Made by a program: the position numbers and the translations under genes. Shown piece after piece: positions 41,626-51,954 of a stretch of 64,000 nucleotides of DNA. The notes beneath the pieces are model-generated. The model searched no databases. It worked only from the letters and a program-made list of their open reading frames with translations, and was not told where the DNA came from. Numbering within the stretch: position 1 is the stretch's first letter; each line of letters begins with the position of its first letter. Origin of the DNA: Lentisphaerota bacterium (GTDB lineage Bacteria; Verrucomicrobiota; Lentisphaeria; Victivallales; Victivallaceae); assembly GCA_015061725.1 (NCBI GenBank), contig SUVX01000007.1, forward strand, positions 1 to 64,000. The letters are read 5' to 3'.

Positions 41626-44600
41626 ATATCTTACCACCTTTATTCTGTTCTTCGTCGGAAAAATCCAGTTCAGGACAATATTCAATAACAGTATGCACCA
41701 CTTGTGGCGGCATGGGACGCAAACTTTCTAACATGCCATTGAGCCAGGTGTTGAGGAAAGCGTTATCATTGAGCATACACGGAGAGATGGCACACAAGTC
41801 AGCAAACGGCAGAGACCGCCACGCCTGTACTGCCAGAATACGGTAAACGGTATGCCGGCCCCATTCAAGACGCAATAACGCGCCGCACAATTTTACCGGT
41901 TCTCTGAACGTCATCCGCCTGCTGCATTCAACAAGCATATTTGCGGAAAACACAGGAATACCCCCACGGGAAAATGAAAGCAGTTTTTCAACTTGTTCAC
42001 AAGTTCCTCTTGTTACGGTAAAATCAAGCAATCTGCCAAGCAGAAAATCCGTGTCGTCTCCGTTACCTGCAAGCGTGATATCCGGCAGACATCGGCTGTC
42101 ATTCAGCATGGCAAGAGATTCGCTGAACCAGTCATCCGGCAGATTACCGCATTGTTCAAGACGGCTGAGCAAAGTCTTCAAAGTGCCGTATTTGTATCCG
42201 GTTGCAAGTTCTCCTGCTTTTTCACAATACTGCTCCCATGAAATCAGCCAGCTGTAATCGCACAGAAACGCTTCGGCAAACAGTTTCACGCCGGAATATT
42301 TCTGACACGCCTCTGATTTCATCTCCATGAGAACCGCGGCGGCTCTGCGGGCATTTTCCTGTTCACGGAACTGATACAGCATACGCGGTATTTCAGAAGA
42401 AAATCTGCCGCCCGATTCTCTGCCGAGCCGGATGACTTCAATGAGCGATTCCGGTACCTGCCACAAATAACCGGGATCTTCCTTTTTCATGGAACAGTGA
42501 TACGCAAGCAGTTTTTCAACGCCATCAAACAACATGGAGCCTTTGTCTTTATCCGTCATGGACGCATTTTCAAAGAGTGCTTTTATCTCAGGAATCTTCT
42601 CACGGATAATCAGACAGTAAACTCTGTTGTGCGTATATGCGCCAAGGTGACGGATACACTTGTTGAGAAAATCCTCATCCGTACTGTCAAACAGCAGCAT
42701 ATTTTCAAACGGTCCCCTTCCGGAAACGGCAGGTTTGAAGAACTCCAGTTCTGCAATGCTCTTTGTATCCAACCGGGAAACGTATCTTTGAATCAGCTCT
42801 TTTGTGTACGGGCGCAGCTTTTCGCGCAGTTCGCCGGAGTTTTTTCCGAGAATACAGAGGATTTCGCCGATTTGTTCTGTTAACTCCTCTTTTTTCAGTC
42901 CGTCAGCGCGCTGTTCAAACAAAGAGAACAGTCTGTCGATGTAAGTTAACTGAATTTCGGGAGAAACGCCCGTCCGCAAAACTTTTTCAGCGATGGATTC
43001 AAGATCGGTCTCTCCGAAAATCCGGCTCAGGATTTCATCCGTCTGATGAGAACTTTTCAAACTCAGGAACCACGGGGAACATCTGTTTTCAGACAGAAGT
43101 TCCTGCCGTTTTCCGACGGCAAGTTTCCGCAGAAAAAGCGGTGATTCCCCGGCATCGCACAGCTGCCTGAATATGCGGACAAGGTTCGGTGCTTCCAGCG
43201 ACTTCAAGCACCAGTTTTCGTAATTTTTTCCTTCAGAAATCCCGCCGGGAAAAACAAGTCTTGAAATTTCCGCTGCAAGAGCATACTGTTTCTCTTTCAT
43301 CAGGTCTGTCAGGAGACTTTCCGCCTCAGGCATTGTCAATTTCCGGAAAATCTGCGGCGAAGTTCTGATGATTTTGCCGACATTTTCCCACATACCTGCT
43401 TCAGACATAACAGACAGCCGTTTGAAGACTGATACACCGTTCCGGATGATTGAACGGGAACTTTCCGCAGGAAGAAAAAAGTGTCTTTCAAAGAGAGAAA
43501 GAGCTTTTTCATATTCTCCGTATTTACACAACTCCGCCGCAAAAGCTGCAGGCGTTTTTTCACAACTTTTTGAATGAGCAAGCAAAAAGTTCACAGCCTT
43601 GTCGCGTGCGCCGGATTGATGGAGCAAGCCGGTTGTTCTGAAGATGAAAAAGGGATCATGATCCTCTGACGGATCATCTGTTAAGTCACAAATTTCATCA
43701 AGACAATTTTGCGCTGAAAATCCTTCACTGCTGCATATATCATGGACAAGCAGACTGTTTATGAAATCAGAATACGCTTCATCTTCAAGATCCCGGTCAT
43801 CACCCGTATCAGGCGGAGCAAACTCCAATCCCGTGTAATGATGCAGGTTTTCAAAATGCAGCATTGCCCCCATCGTATTGGCAGAAGTGCTTCGTGCAGA
43901 CATCGCATCAAGAATGAGTTCTCTTGCCTGCTCTTCTTCAATGATTTCCAATACACGCTCCAGGACATCGACTGACAGAAAGGGCAGAGCTTCACTCAAC
44001 GGACCATATCCGAGAAAGAGACAATCATGGACTGAAAGAACGGAGTCATAATTTTTTCTGTTGTGATGGTCAATGAAATCAATATATGAAACGGCAGCAA
44101 TATCGTATGGAATCACACGGGAATTTCTGAATCCGTAATAATACTCCTGCCCATACAACTCCGGCAGATCAGACGGAGAAAAAGCCCAATCCCCCTCATC
44201 TGAAATTGAAGCTGCAACGGCAGAAAGCTTTCCACGGCACTTCTGTTCCATCGTTGCAATCAATGGTTCAACATCTTTTCCCTGTTTTGCGGCATGAGCC
44301 AGAAGACGGCAGCCGATCAAATAACAGACTTTTGCATCATCCACACAGTTCATGACTTTCAGGGCATACTTCAAGTCATAGCCGTGCTCCGGCAGTTCCA
44401 TAAGAGCTCCCTTTTGTTTTTCCAGCAGAGAGCGGTATGTTATCATCAGACGGCATATTTCCGGCAGCTTCTCAATAAGCGGAGAAACGCTTGTTTTACC
44501 GAAAAAAGCGATTGCTTGAGCGCAGTCTTCAAGACTTGAAACGTAATCGCCCAGATATTTTTTCTGTTTTTCAAAGAATTCGGGAGATTCTCCGCCGAGA

Positions 44601-47482
44601 ATTTTCCACAATCTTGCGGAATCATTCAAGGCAATCAAATGACTGACCGCATAGCGCAGTGCGTATGCCAGATTGGAATCATTCCCGTCTGCGGCATATA
44701 TTTTACCGAGAGAAAACTCCGCAAGCATTTTATGTCCGTTGAAACCGTCTATGCGGTACAAAGAATTTTCCGGCAGAGCCAGGAGCCACTCCCAGATGAA
44801 TTTGTGGATAAAACGGAAAATACGCCGTCCGTTGTCATCAAAGATTTCTGCCAGCGCACCGAGAGTTGCCAGAGAATCTGCAACTTCAGCACAGGATAAT
44901 ACAAGTCCGTTGGCGGCGGCAGACGCTTGCAGAAGTTCGACGGTGATATCTCCGCAGCAGGCAGAGCCGATTTCAAGCAGCGGACGTAATTTTTCACGGA
45001 AAAACGCCAGTTGTTCCCCCCGGTACTGCCGGTTGAAATACCGGGCGAAAATACTTTCTATACCGGAAGGCAGTTCTTGAATATCCTGAGCTGTCAGTCC
45101 CCGGGTTACGATATCACGGCAGACGATACGCAGATACAGAAACATATTTTGACTTTTATCAATCAGCTGATCAAGAACTTTTCCGGTAAATCCTGTTTGA
45201 GAGAGCGCAGCGGCAACGGCTTTAACACCGGAAGTTTCAACATGCGGAACCAGCGTTTTCAATTCATAACAGAGGTATTCCAGCATATCCGTCCGCTGAC
45301 CGCCTGAGATATTTTCAGAATCAAACCGTTCAAGATGATACGGTTCAAGCAGCTTTAAAATATTGCAGTCCGGGCGGGTCGTAACGACAACTTTCAGCCA
45401 GGATGGCAGCTGATCCAGATTTCTGACAAGAGTGCTGACAAAAGGATTGCTGCCGTTCCTGTCATTTGCTTCATCCAGAGCATCAAGGATGATCCAGCGG
45501 TTTTCCTGAGAGGAGACATTTTCAAGAGGAAGAGTCAGCAGTTTTTCAAAAAGTTCATTTTCTTCAAGCGCATCAAGATCGTTTATGCTGTGCAGAACAT
45601 CCAGCAATGCGGTCCGGTATGTTTCCAGGCGCATTGCCAGCTGAAAAGCCAGACTGCGGATGATTCGTCCTGCCGTAAAAAGGGAGGGCATGTTCCATTC
45701 GATAAACTGTGCGGCAACAACTTTCTGCGGCTGAAGCGCACGCAGATTCGCCGCAAAAATGCTTTTTCCGAACCCGGGACCTGCGACAAGTCCGAACAGC
45801 TGAGAGGGACTGTTGTCCCAGCGGTCAATGATTTCAAGCAGCCATTCTCTGCCCAGAAAAGGAGAATTGAGAAGTTCTCCCAGACGGGCTTCAAAAGAAA
45901 ACGGTTCAAGCAGATGATTGAGTTCCTCCATTTCTTTGCAGAAAGTCCGATGTCTGTCATCATCGATCCACTCAATAAGACTGTTTACGGCATGAGTAAA
46001 TGCTGTGTTATCTGCTACGGACGGCCAATTGCGCAAATCCACACATTTCAAATAACTGAGCTGATCCGGCACGCGCGCATCTTCAAGCTGAACCGGCAGA
46101 CTCGGCATCAAATGTTCAGGTGCGCCGACGGCAATGCGGATTTCGGTCTGACAAAATTCAGATTTGACGGAGTGTTCAGAGAGAAATGCGAGAAACAGCC
46201 GGCTGTGCCGGATTCCGTCATAAATTTTTCTGCGCCAGTCAGAACCTGCGGGAATACCGTATTTATCGATCCATACTTTGTGTCCGCGTCTGACAAGTTC
46301 TTCGCGGATTGCGACGACCTTATCCGTATGGATATCGTGTCCGTAGCTTATGAAAACCGGCAGACGTTCTGCTGATTCTTCAGATGAAATGGCATTTTTT
46401 TCATCATCTGCGACACTTCCGGACACAACAGGAGCATCCGTAAAACGGAAACTTCCGCCGGGCGCAGAATGTTCCGGCAGCGTATAAAATTCTGCCGTTC
46501 TGCCGATGAGTTCTCTGATCCCGGAATCAGGACGGGCTGTTATAATAATATTCAGCCAATCCGGCAGCTGATTGGCATCCTCTATCAATATTTCGGCAAG
46601 CGGATTTCTGTGATGGTGATCGTTCAGATTTTCAATTCCATCCAGCAGCAGATAATAGTGCTGATTGGGATTTTCACGCCGCAAGGGTGTCAGAATAAGA
46701 ACATTGAAAAGAGAACTTGCATCCAGAGAATCAAGGTTTTTCCTGATTTCTCCGGCAAGAGTCTGTCTGAATTGGGCAAGATTGGCGGCAAGCTGCGCCG
46801 CCAGATTTTTGATGATTTGTTCAGGCGTGGCACAGTCATTTATGAAATGTGCGGCAATTACTTTGTTTCCCTGTTCAAGAAGCAGCTGAGCCGACACATG
46901 ACTTTTGCCGCTTGCCGCACCGCCTTCTATGATGAAGATTTTGGAAGAATTACGGTTGTCCCAATTTTTGATCCGTTCAAGAATATCATTCATTTCGCCG
47001 GGACGGGGGATATTCTGCAACATTTCAAGCCGTCCGGCAAAGGACAGGGGGGAGAGCCGGAGATTGATATTTTTCTGTTCCTCCTGAAAAATATCTGCGT
47101 TCAGCCAATTGAGCAGACCGGACTTGAGTTTTTCAAAATTACTTCCATCTTTTTCAAGCAGAAAGGCCTGATTGCTGCTGATACAATCAGGAATAATATT
47201 GCAATCTGTTACCACAGGAAAAATTGAAAGAAGATGTGCCGGAGTACTTTTTAATTGCGGCAGCAAATCTTCCGGAAAACCGTCAGAAACAAACAACAGA
47301 ACACGGCTGAACTGCGCCAGTTTTTTCCGGATGTTCCAAACATCATTCAGTTCGTTTTTATCCGGAATAACACATTGAAAATCATGCTGTTCCAGAAACG
47401 TTCCGATTTCAGATACAAGTCCGGCATGCTCCCCGCTGCTTATGATGAGAAGTTCTGATGAAAATTCTGCAATTTTATCCAT
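41618..47482 (-). CDS. Giant STAND protein with duplicated TIR-NACHT modules and helical repeats
   Basis: 1954 residues. Residues about 8-135 form a degenerate TIR-like domain. A first NACHT NTPase follows, with Walker A GGAASGKS (187-194), LLLDGIENL (278-286) and ITARPD (314-319). A canonical TIR domain comes next (374-505): VFISYGHD, KVWIDKYGIPAGSDWR, FLAFLSEHSVKSEFCQTE with E447 as the probable NADase Glu. A second NACHT follows, with GPGFGKS (568-574), WIILDALDEA (663-672) and TTRPD (701-705). From about 760 to the end the chain is helical repeats. PLSFAGRLEML (145-155) and PFSFEARLGEL (527-537) sit at equal positions before each NACHT, showing internal duplication. STAND proteins of this type sense invaders and trigger NAD+ loss by TIR (established for relatives); the ligand here is unknown. 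Confidence 0.88.
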   Translation of the reverse strand: MDKIAEFSSELLIISSGEHAGLVSEIGTFLEQHDFQCVIPDKNELNDVWNIRKKLAQFSRVLLFVSDGFPEDLLPQLKSTPAHLLSIFPVVTDCNIIPDCISSNQAFLLEKDGSNFEKLKSGLLNWLNADIFQEEQKNINLRLSPLSFAGRLEMLQNIPRPGEMNDILERIKNWDNRNSSKIFIIEGGAASGKSHVSAQLLLEQGNKVIAAHFINDCATPEQIIKNLAAQLAANLAQFRQTLAGEIRKNLDSLDASSLFNVLILTPLRRENPNQHYYLLLDGIENLNDHHHRNPLAEILIEDANQLPDWLNIIITARPDSGIRELIGRTAEFYTLPEHSAPGGSFRFTDAPVVSGSVADDEKNAISSEESAERLPVFISYGHDIHTDKVVAIREELVRRGHKVWIDKYGIPAGSDWRRKIYDGIRHSRLFLAFLSEHSVKSEFCQTEIRIAVGAPEHLMPSLPVQLEDARVPDQLSYLKCVDLRNWPSVADNTAFTHAVNSLIEWIDDDRHRTFCKEMEELNHLLEPFSFEARLGELLNSPFLGREWLLEIIDRWDNSPSQLFGLVAGPGFGKSIFAANLRALQPQKVVAAQFIEWNMPSLFTAGRIIRSLAFQLAMRLETYRTALLDVLHSINDLDALEENELFEKLLTLPLENVSSQENRWIILDALDEANDRNGSNPFVSTLVRNLDQLPSWLKVVVTTRPDCNILKLLEPYHLERFDSENISGGQRTDMLEYLCYELKTLVPHVETSGVKAVAAALSQTGFTGKVLDQLIDKSQNMFLYLRIVCRDIVTRGLTAQDIQELPSGIESIFARYFNRQYRGEQLAFFREKLRPLLEIGSACCGDITVELLQASAAANGLVLSCAEVADSLATLGALAEIFDDNGRRIFRFIHKFIWEWLLALPENSLYRIDGFNGHKMLAEFSLGKIYAADGNDSNLAYALRYAVSHLIALNDSARLWKILGGESPEFFEKQKKYLGDYVSSLEDCAQAIAFFGKTSVSPLIEKLPEICRLMITYRSLLEKQKGALMELPEHGYDLKYALKVMNCVDDAKVCYLIGCRLLAHAAKQGKDVEPLIATMEQKCRGKLSAVAASISDEGDWAFSPSDLPELYGQEYYYGFRNSRVIPYDIAAVSYIDFIDHHNRKNYDSVLSVHDCLFLGYGPLSEALPFLSVDVLERVLEIIEEEQARELILDAMSARSTSANTMGAMLHFENLHHYTGLEFAPPDTGDDRDLEDEAYSDFINSLLVHDICSSEGFSAQNCLDEICDLTDDPSEDHDPFFIFRTTGLLHQSGARDKAVNFLLAHSKSCEKTPAAFAAELCKYGEYEKALSLFERHFFLPAESSRSIIRNGVSVFKRLSVMSEAGMWENVGKIIRTSPQIFRKLTMPEAESLLTDLMKEKQYALAAEISRLVFPGGISEGKNYENWCLKSLEAPNLVRIFRQLCDAGESPLFLRKLAVGKRQELLSENRCSPWFLSLKSSHQTDEILSRIFGETDLESIAEKVLRTGVSPEIQLTYIDRLFSLFEQRADGLKKEELTEQIGEILCILGKNSGELREKLRPYTKELIQRYVSRLDTKSIAELEFFKPAVSGRGPFENMLLFDSTDEDFLNKCIRHLGAYTHNRVYCLIIREKIPEIKALFENASMTDKDKGSMLFDGVEKLLAYHCSMKKEDPGYLWQVPESLIEVIRLGRESGGRFSSEIPRMLYQFREQENARRAAAVLMEMKSEACQKYSGVKLFAEAFLCDYSWLISWEQYCEKAGELATGYKYGTLKTLLSRLEQCGNLPDDWFSESLAMLNDSRCLPDITLAGNGDDTDFLLGRLLDFTVTRGTCEQVEKLLSFSRGGIPVFSANMLVECSRRMTFREPVKLCGALLRLEWGRHTVYRILAVQAWRSLPFADLCAISPCMLNDNAFLNTWLNGMLESLRPMPPQVVHTVIEYCPELDFSDEEQNKGGKIYE

Positions 47483-47509
47483 TAAGTTACCTGTTTATAT
47501 TTCATGGGT

Positions 47510-47537
47510 AATATAACACAGGGATAAAAAAAAGCAA
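47510..47537 (-). promoter_or_regulatory. Promoter of the TIR-NACHT pair
   Basis: On the minus strand: TTGCTT (47537-47532), a 16-nt spacer, TATATT (47515-47510). The leader is only about 20 nt. Confidence 0.5.
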
Positions 47538-47639
47538 CTCAATAAAACTGCAAAAATGCGGTTTTATGTCAAACACATTGCAAATAAAGGGAAGACGGTA
47601 TCAGAAATATCCATCTTCCCTGAAAGTTCTGTTTAGAAA

Positions 47640-47770
47640 AATGCGCTGTTCCCTCCCGACAAGGGTAGATGGTTCTTGGGGAAGGGGAAAACTTCTTTTC
47701 ACGAGAAAAGAAGTTTTCCCCTTCCCCAAACCCCAACCCTTTTCAAGAAAAGCGAGGTATTTTATAAAGT
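47640..47770 (-). repeat. Dispersed hairpin element (AATACC...CGC type), reverse-oriented copy
   Basis: Read on the minus strand it has AATACCTCGCTTTTCTTGAAAAG, a G-rich spacer and a perfect 25-bp inverted repeat (arms 47676-47700 and 47705-47729, 4-nt loop). The same order occurs on the plus strand at 52062-52160 and 56740-56829. The stem is strong enough to act as a terminator between the DUF4838 gene and the TIR-NACHT gene, but no T-tract follows directly. The rest of the 356-bp gap holds nothing I recognise apart from the promoter. Confidence 0.8.
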
Positions 47771-47838
47771 AAGAACAGTACCCTATGGGTAATTATCTAC
47801 CCGTGTAAGGAACAGAGCCTGGAAAAAATACAGAAAAA

Positions 47839-50800
47839 TTATCTGGTTTCAAGAACCGCTATGCTGTCAAGATAATACTTTTTGATGAACTTGCCTGAGG
47901 GATCAAGTTCGGTCTTGATTCTGAACGCAAGATCAGCTTTTCTGCAGTTGAAACTCTTGAATAATTCATTCAGAGATCTTTGGAACTCGCAGCTGATGTG
48001 CGTGTGCGCATAACCGTTGTTGGAAATACCGGCGTTTGAAAGAATATACCAGTGATAATTATTGTCCGCAAAAAAGGCTTTTCCGGCAATGCTGCGGGAA
48101 TAAGTCTTTTGATTGGCACGGTCAAAGTATGCCACGCGGATTCCGCGCGCAACAGGGTCATTGACTTCACGCACCAGAGCCACTCCTGCGATGGCAGCTT
48201 TATCCGCCGTCTTTTTCACCTTGTACTGAGCCGGAATATCATTGGCGTCATAGACGGTGATGATCTTCCTGCCGGACAATTCCTTTTTAACAATGTCTGA
48301 AATCCCCAGAACGGCAACTGCATCAAGATAAATCTTTTTGATGAATTTTCCGGAGGGATCAAGTTCCGCTTTGAGTCTGAAAATCACCTCACCCCTGCCG
48401 TCGGGCAGAAGTCCGGCAACCGTATCAAGACGCTGCTGGAATTCGGTGGAAGTGTGGACATGTGCATAACCGTTTTTGCTGATGGAAACCACCCCCGCAC
48501 TGTACCAGTGGTATTTGCCGTCAAACTTGAAGTTTTTGGCGGTGAAGTATCTCAACCAGGACTTCTTACTTGAAATATCATAGTACCCGATACGGATTCC
48601 GCGCGCGACGGGGTCATTCACTTCACGCACAAGAGCTGCGCCCGAAATGGAATCACGGTCGATGACTTTTTTCACTTTGTACTGCGGACGCAGTTCCGTG
48701 AAACGGGCAGCAACTTTTTTCCCCTCAAAACCCTCAATGGCTCCGAAGTTCTGAGCTTTGGGTTCAAGCAGAAGCACGCCATCCATCCAGAGCTTGGCGA
48801 TTTTGGTTTTGTCGGCAGGATCAAGTTCAGCTTTAAGTTTGATGTAAATATCCGCGCGGTTGTCGGGCGTGGTATTATAAACTTCATGCAGACGGCGCTG
48901 CATTTCCCAACTGTAATGGGCAAAGACGTAGCAGCTGGGAGAAAGGAGAACATCTCCGATCCTGTACCAGTGATACTTGCCGTCAAAATTAAACTCATCC
49001 CTGCTCAGAGTCCGGCGGACAACTTTTTTGCCGACAGAATCATTGTATCCGAAAAAAACGCCCTTTGAAAGTGGATATTTGTCGGCAAGATACAGAGCAG
49101 TTCCGGTCGCGGAATCGGCATCTTTACCGATTTTTGCCCGATACTGGGCGGGGAAGGAATTGCCCTTGAAATGGGCAATGACTTTTCTGCCCGGGAACTC
49201 CTTGACAGGAAGGGTATCATAAACCGGTCCCTGAGCAGAAATCTTGACCTGACGGAGTTCATCCTGCAAACGTTTCCCTGAAAGGTATTCCGGCGCAATA
49301 AGGGTGAAATCCTCAACCAGACGTTTGGCAACAACGGTTTTTCCCGGCGCAAGATTGGCGGGAATCTGCGGCAGCATCAGGCGGATACGGTCAAAATTGA
49401 CCCGTTCGCGTTTGATTTTTTTGATCAGTGCCTTATCATTGCCCGCCTTTTTCAGTGCGGCATTGAAAAGTTTTTCAGCAGAAGTAAAGTATTGGGCATT
49501 GAGATTTTTTCTCTGCGTCATGGGAACGGTAATTTTGCCGTTCAAAGACTTGTTTTCTGTGAGAATCAGGGCGCGGAGAGCCTTCATTTCAGCAGAGGCT
49601 TTTCCGTAATAAGCGGTCATGAAGCGGTCAATTTCTTTAGCAGCATCAAGAGAGGGGGTGTTCCAGAATCTGTGGACAAGATACATCCGCAGGGGGTGGA
49701 AACTGGTGTGAAGGGGGTCTTCGATCTCGCCGAACATGACTTCAACCTGTCCGTTATAATATTTGAGGTTGCTGCAAATGGCGTCGGCGTTATCGGTCAG
49801 AAACCCGCGTTTCTGCCAGGTGATGAAGTAATCCCAGATAGAGAGTTTTCCGAAAGAGGCCCACTTTTTGAACTCCGTGAGTGCTTTTTTATTCACGGCG
49901 TGATGAAGCGGCAGAAGAGATTCCCGTTTGGTACGACTGAAACTGCTGAAGTCTTCCCACTCCATACCCATCTGAGCGATACCGGGAATGACATTCTTTT
50001 CAATTTTTGTTCCGGGAACAGGCGGGTTCTGAGCAAAGAGATACGCCGAAAATTTAAGTTTTACATGCGGATATTTCTTTGCGACAGAGCGGGCGAGGTA
50101 ATTTACAAAATCAATGACAAGTCCGGTATAATTTCCCAGTTTCTTTGCGGCGGCTTTGCAGTTGGCGCACACGCAGGGGTAGTTGTTGTCATTGGCAGAA
50201 ATGGCATAGCAGACAGGCGGAGCGTCTTTGTGTTCCGCCATATCCTGCTGAATGAATTTTTCCAGCTGGGCGGCAAAGAGTTTGCGCACCTCCGGATGCG
50301 TGAAACAAATCTGTCCGGGACCGGAAGGACTGGTTGCGCGTTCACGTTTGCCGTTTTTGGGAGAGAGCGCAAAATATTCATCAGGCGCATTCTTCCACTC
50401 GCGGGTGTAGTAATAAAAGGTATGATTGGCGCGCGGTCTGCCGAAGTAGGGCGTCAATCCATGCGCTTTCATGTGCGGATGAAGTTTTTCATTCAAAAAG
50501 AAGTTTTGTCTTGAGCGCATACTCCACAGATGACGTCCCTTGTTATCGCGGGGAAAATAGGAGTAAAGCGCACGCCATTCAAAGGCGGGTTTGCCCGTAA
50601 TTTTGCAGTTTTTTGTCCAGACAGGTTCTTTATCGGGACCTTTGGTGGTGTATTGATCGAGGAACATCACATTGGCAAAACGCTCCAGAAACTCATAAGA
50701 AGCGTAGACAACGCCCCGTCTGCCGCCGTTGAGGATAAGAGTATTGGCGTCAACAGCTTGAATCAGCCATTCTTCAGTATCAAACTTGCGGACGGCATTA

Positions 50801-51024
50801 TTCTTTTCGGCAAAAGCGGTATTTCCGACATAGATAACTTTGCCTGAAGTTTTTGTTCCCTCTTTGACAAGAGAAATCTGCGAAACTTTTTTAAGCAGAA
50901 CCTGCAATTCCTGTGCCGCTGTTTTTTCAGTAACAGAAGCGTTGTTCGGCAGAACGACAGTAATTTTACCTGCGAAAGCAAAAACGGCACCGCACAACAA
51001 CGTAAAAATCAAAAATTTTTTCAT
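47839..51024 (-). CDS. Secreted DUF4838 protein, probable glycoside hydrolase, with three C-terminal repeats
   Basis: 1061 residues from the ATG at 51024 (a TTG at 51033 is the alternative). Signal peptide to about residue 18. An N-terminal alpha/beta domain (ITVVLPNNASVTEKTAAQEL) of the kind that precedes alpha-glucuronidase-like barrels is followed by the DUF4838 barrel (AISANDNNYPCVCANCKAA, IAQMGMEWEDFSSF). The C-terminal ~430 residues are three copies of a ~140-residue beta-sandwich, each starting near GRK-hydrophobic and ending near KLWMDGVLLLEP, KKIYLDAVAVL and KKYYLDSIAVL. They are probably carbohydrate-binding. The paralogue at 52386-54689 keeps one repeat. The substrate is unknown. 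It is paired with the prepilin-like gene just upstream (18-nt gap). Confidence 0.82.
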   Translation of the reverse strand: MKKFLIFTLLCGAVFAFAGKITVVLPNNASVTEKTAAQELQVLLKKVSQISLVKEGTKTSGKVIYVGNTAFAEKNNAVRKFDTEEWLIQAVDANTLILNGGRRGVVYASYEFLERFANVMFLDQYTTKGPDKEPVWTKNCKITGKPAFEWRALYSYFPRDNKGRHLWSMRSRQNFFLNEKLHPHMKAHGLTPYFGRPRANHTFYYYTREWKNAPDEYFALSPKNGKRERATSPSGPGQICFTHPEVRKLFAAQLEKFIQQDMAEHKDAPPVCYAISANDNNYPCVCANCKAAAKKLGNYTGLVIDFVNYLARSVAKKYPHVKLKFSAYLFAQNPPVPGTKIEKNVIPGIAQMGMEWEDFSSFSRTKRESLLPLHHAVNKKALTEFKKWASFGKLSIWDYFITWQKRGFLTDNADAICSNLKYYNGQVEVMFGEIEDPLHTSFHPLRMYLVHRFWNTPSLDAAKEIDRFMTAYYGKASAEMKALRALILTENKSLNGKITVPMTQRKNLNAQYFTSAEKLFNAALKKAGNDKALIKKIKRERVNFDRIRLMLPQIPANLAPGKTVVAKRLVEDFTLIAPEYLSGKRLQDELRQVKISAQGPVYDTLPVKEFPGRKVIAHFKGNSFPAQYRAKIGKDADSATGTALYLADKYPLSKGVFFGYNDSVGKKVVRRTLSRDEFNFDGKYHWYRIGDVLLSPSCYVFAHYSWEMQRRLHEVYNTTPDNRADIYIKLKAELDPADKTKIAKLWMDGVLLLEPKAQNFGAIEGFEGKKVAARFTELRPQYKVKKVIDRDSISGAALVREVNDPVARGIRIGYYDISSKKSWLRYFTAKNFKFDGKYHWYSAGVVSISKNGYAHVHTSTEFQQRLDTVAGLLPDGRGEVIFRLKAELDPSGKFIKKIYLDAVAVLGISDIVKKELSGRKIITVYDANDIPAQYKVKKTADKAAIAGVALVREVNDPVARGIRVAYFDRANQKTYSRSIAGKAFFADNNYHWYILSNAGISNNGYAHTHISCEFQRSLNELFKSFNCRKADLAFRIKTELDPSGKFIKKYYLDSIAVLETR

Positions 51025-51042
51025 TTTCAACAAAAAGTCCTT

Positions 51043-51789
51043 TTATTTATCCATACGGATAAGGAAATTGTAACGGGGATTTTCCATGTTGGATTTAAGA
51101 TAGTAAAAATCCGCTTTGGTCACATGTCCGTCCAGCATACTCAACGTGGAAAAACCGTTATGCTTCAAACCGACTTCTCTGAAACATATTCCCGGAGCCT
51201 CAAGCAAACTGCTGCCCTGACCGAGATAATAATAATCTTTACTGTAGGTGTGATCCATGTAAAGATCGGCAAAAGCCATTTTTGTACTGGGCTTGGGAAC
51301 AGAAGAGTATTTCCTGAAAGGATAATACGGACTGTTGTAAAGTCCGGCGGCAGGCGTATAAATCATATTGAATTTAGGATTGCTGGCCTTGAGGATCTTG
51401 GGTTCTGCCGGGCAGAGCAGCTCTTTATAGATGATATTGGTGTTCCACTTCTCGCCGTGAACATAAACATAAAGTGTTCTCGCCCATCCCGTTGGTCCGA
51501 CTGACCATGAGGGGATACCATACTCGAGACTGGTGGGCAGCAGATATCCCTTATTGTCGCTGGTGTAGAATGCGTGATAATTCATAAGTGTCTTAACATT
51601 ATTCTGACAGGAGGCTGCTTTTGCCGCATCACGCGCCTTCTGCAATGCCGGCAGCAGCATCGCCGCAAGAATTGCAATGATGGCAATGACAACGAGCAGT
51701 TCTATAAGGGTGAAACGTAAACGTTTCACCCGCCTGCAGGCGGGGCCGGCAAATGCCGTCAAAACATTCTGACAAAACTCTTTTTCCAT
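51043..51789 (-). CDS. Prepilin-type N-terminal helix protein (pseudopilin-like)
   Basis: 248 residues from the ATG at 51789. A leader of about 26 residues is followed by [19 protein letters not shown] and [14 protein letters not shown]. The residue before the cleavage Phe is Arg rather than Gly, while the Glu at +5 is kept. The C-terminal domain ends with [16 protein letters not shown] and is closely similar to the protein at 54702-55478. It is the first gene of a two-gene operon with a DUF4838 protein. It might be a surface-fibre or secretion pseudopilin dedicated to that enzyme (inference). Confidence 0.85.
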   Translation of the reverse strand: MEKEFCQNVLTAFAGPACRRVKRLRFTLIELLVVIAIIAILAAMLLPALQKARDAAKAASCQNNVKTLMNYHAFYTSDNKGYLLPTSLEYGIPSWSVGPTGWARTLYVYVHGEKWNTNIIYKELLCPAEPKILKASNPKFNMIYTPAAGLYNSPYYPFRKYSSVPKPSTKMAFADLYMDHTYSKDYYYLGQGSSLLEAPGICFREVGLKHNGFSTLSMLDGHVTKADFYYLKSNMENPRYNFLIRMDK

Positions 51790-51855
51790 TTTCAAAACCT
51801 TTCTTTTTCAGGGTGTTTTATGTTAAATTAAATCTGAATTCAAAACAATATTTCA

Positions 51856-51905
51856 TTAAGCGTTTAAACAATATGTAATATAACGCCGCAGCTTTTTTTT
51901 GTCAA
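51856..51905 (-). promoter_or_regulatory. Promoter with LacI-type operator for the prepilin-DUF4838 operon (copy 1)
   Basis: On the minus strand: TTGACA (51905-51900), a 17-nt spacer, TATATT (51882-51877). Just downstream is TTAAGCGTTTAA (51856-51867), a near-palindrome with the CG centre typical of LacI-family operators. The TTAA-NCG-TTTAA core matches the perfect operator at 56479-56500 and the spacing to the promoter is almost the same, so the LacI protein at 55491 probably represses both. Confidence 0.7.
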
Positions 51906-51954
51906 ATTATTTGCAAAATATTCATCTGAGGAAAAACACGGCGCCAAAAAAAGT

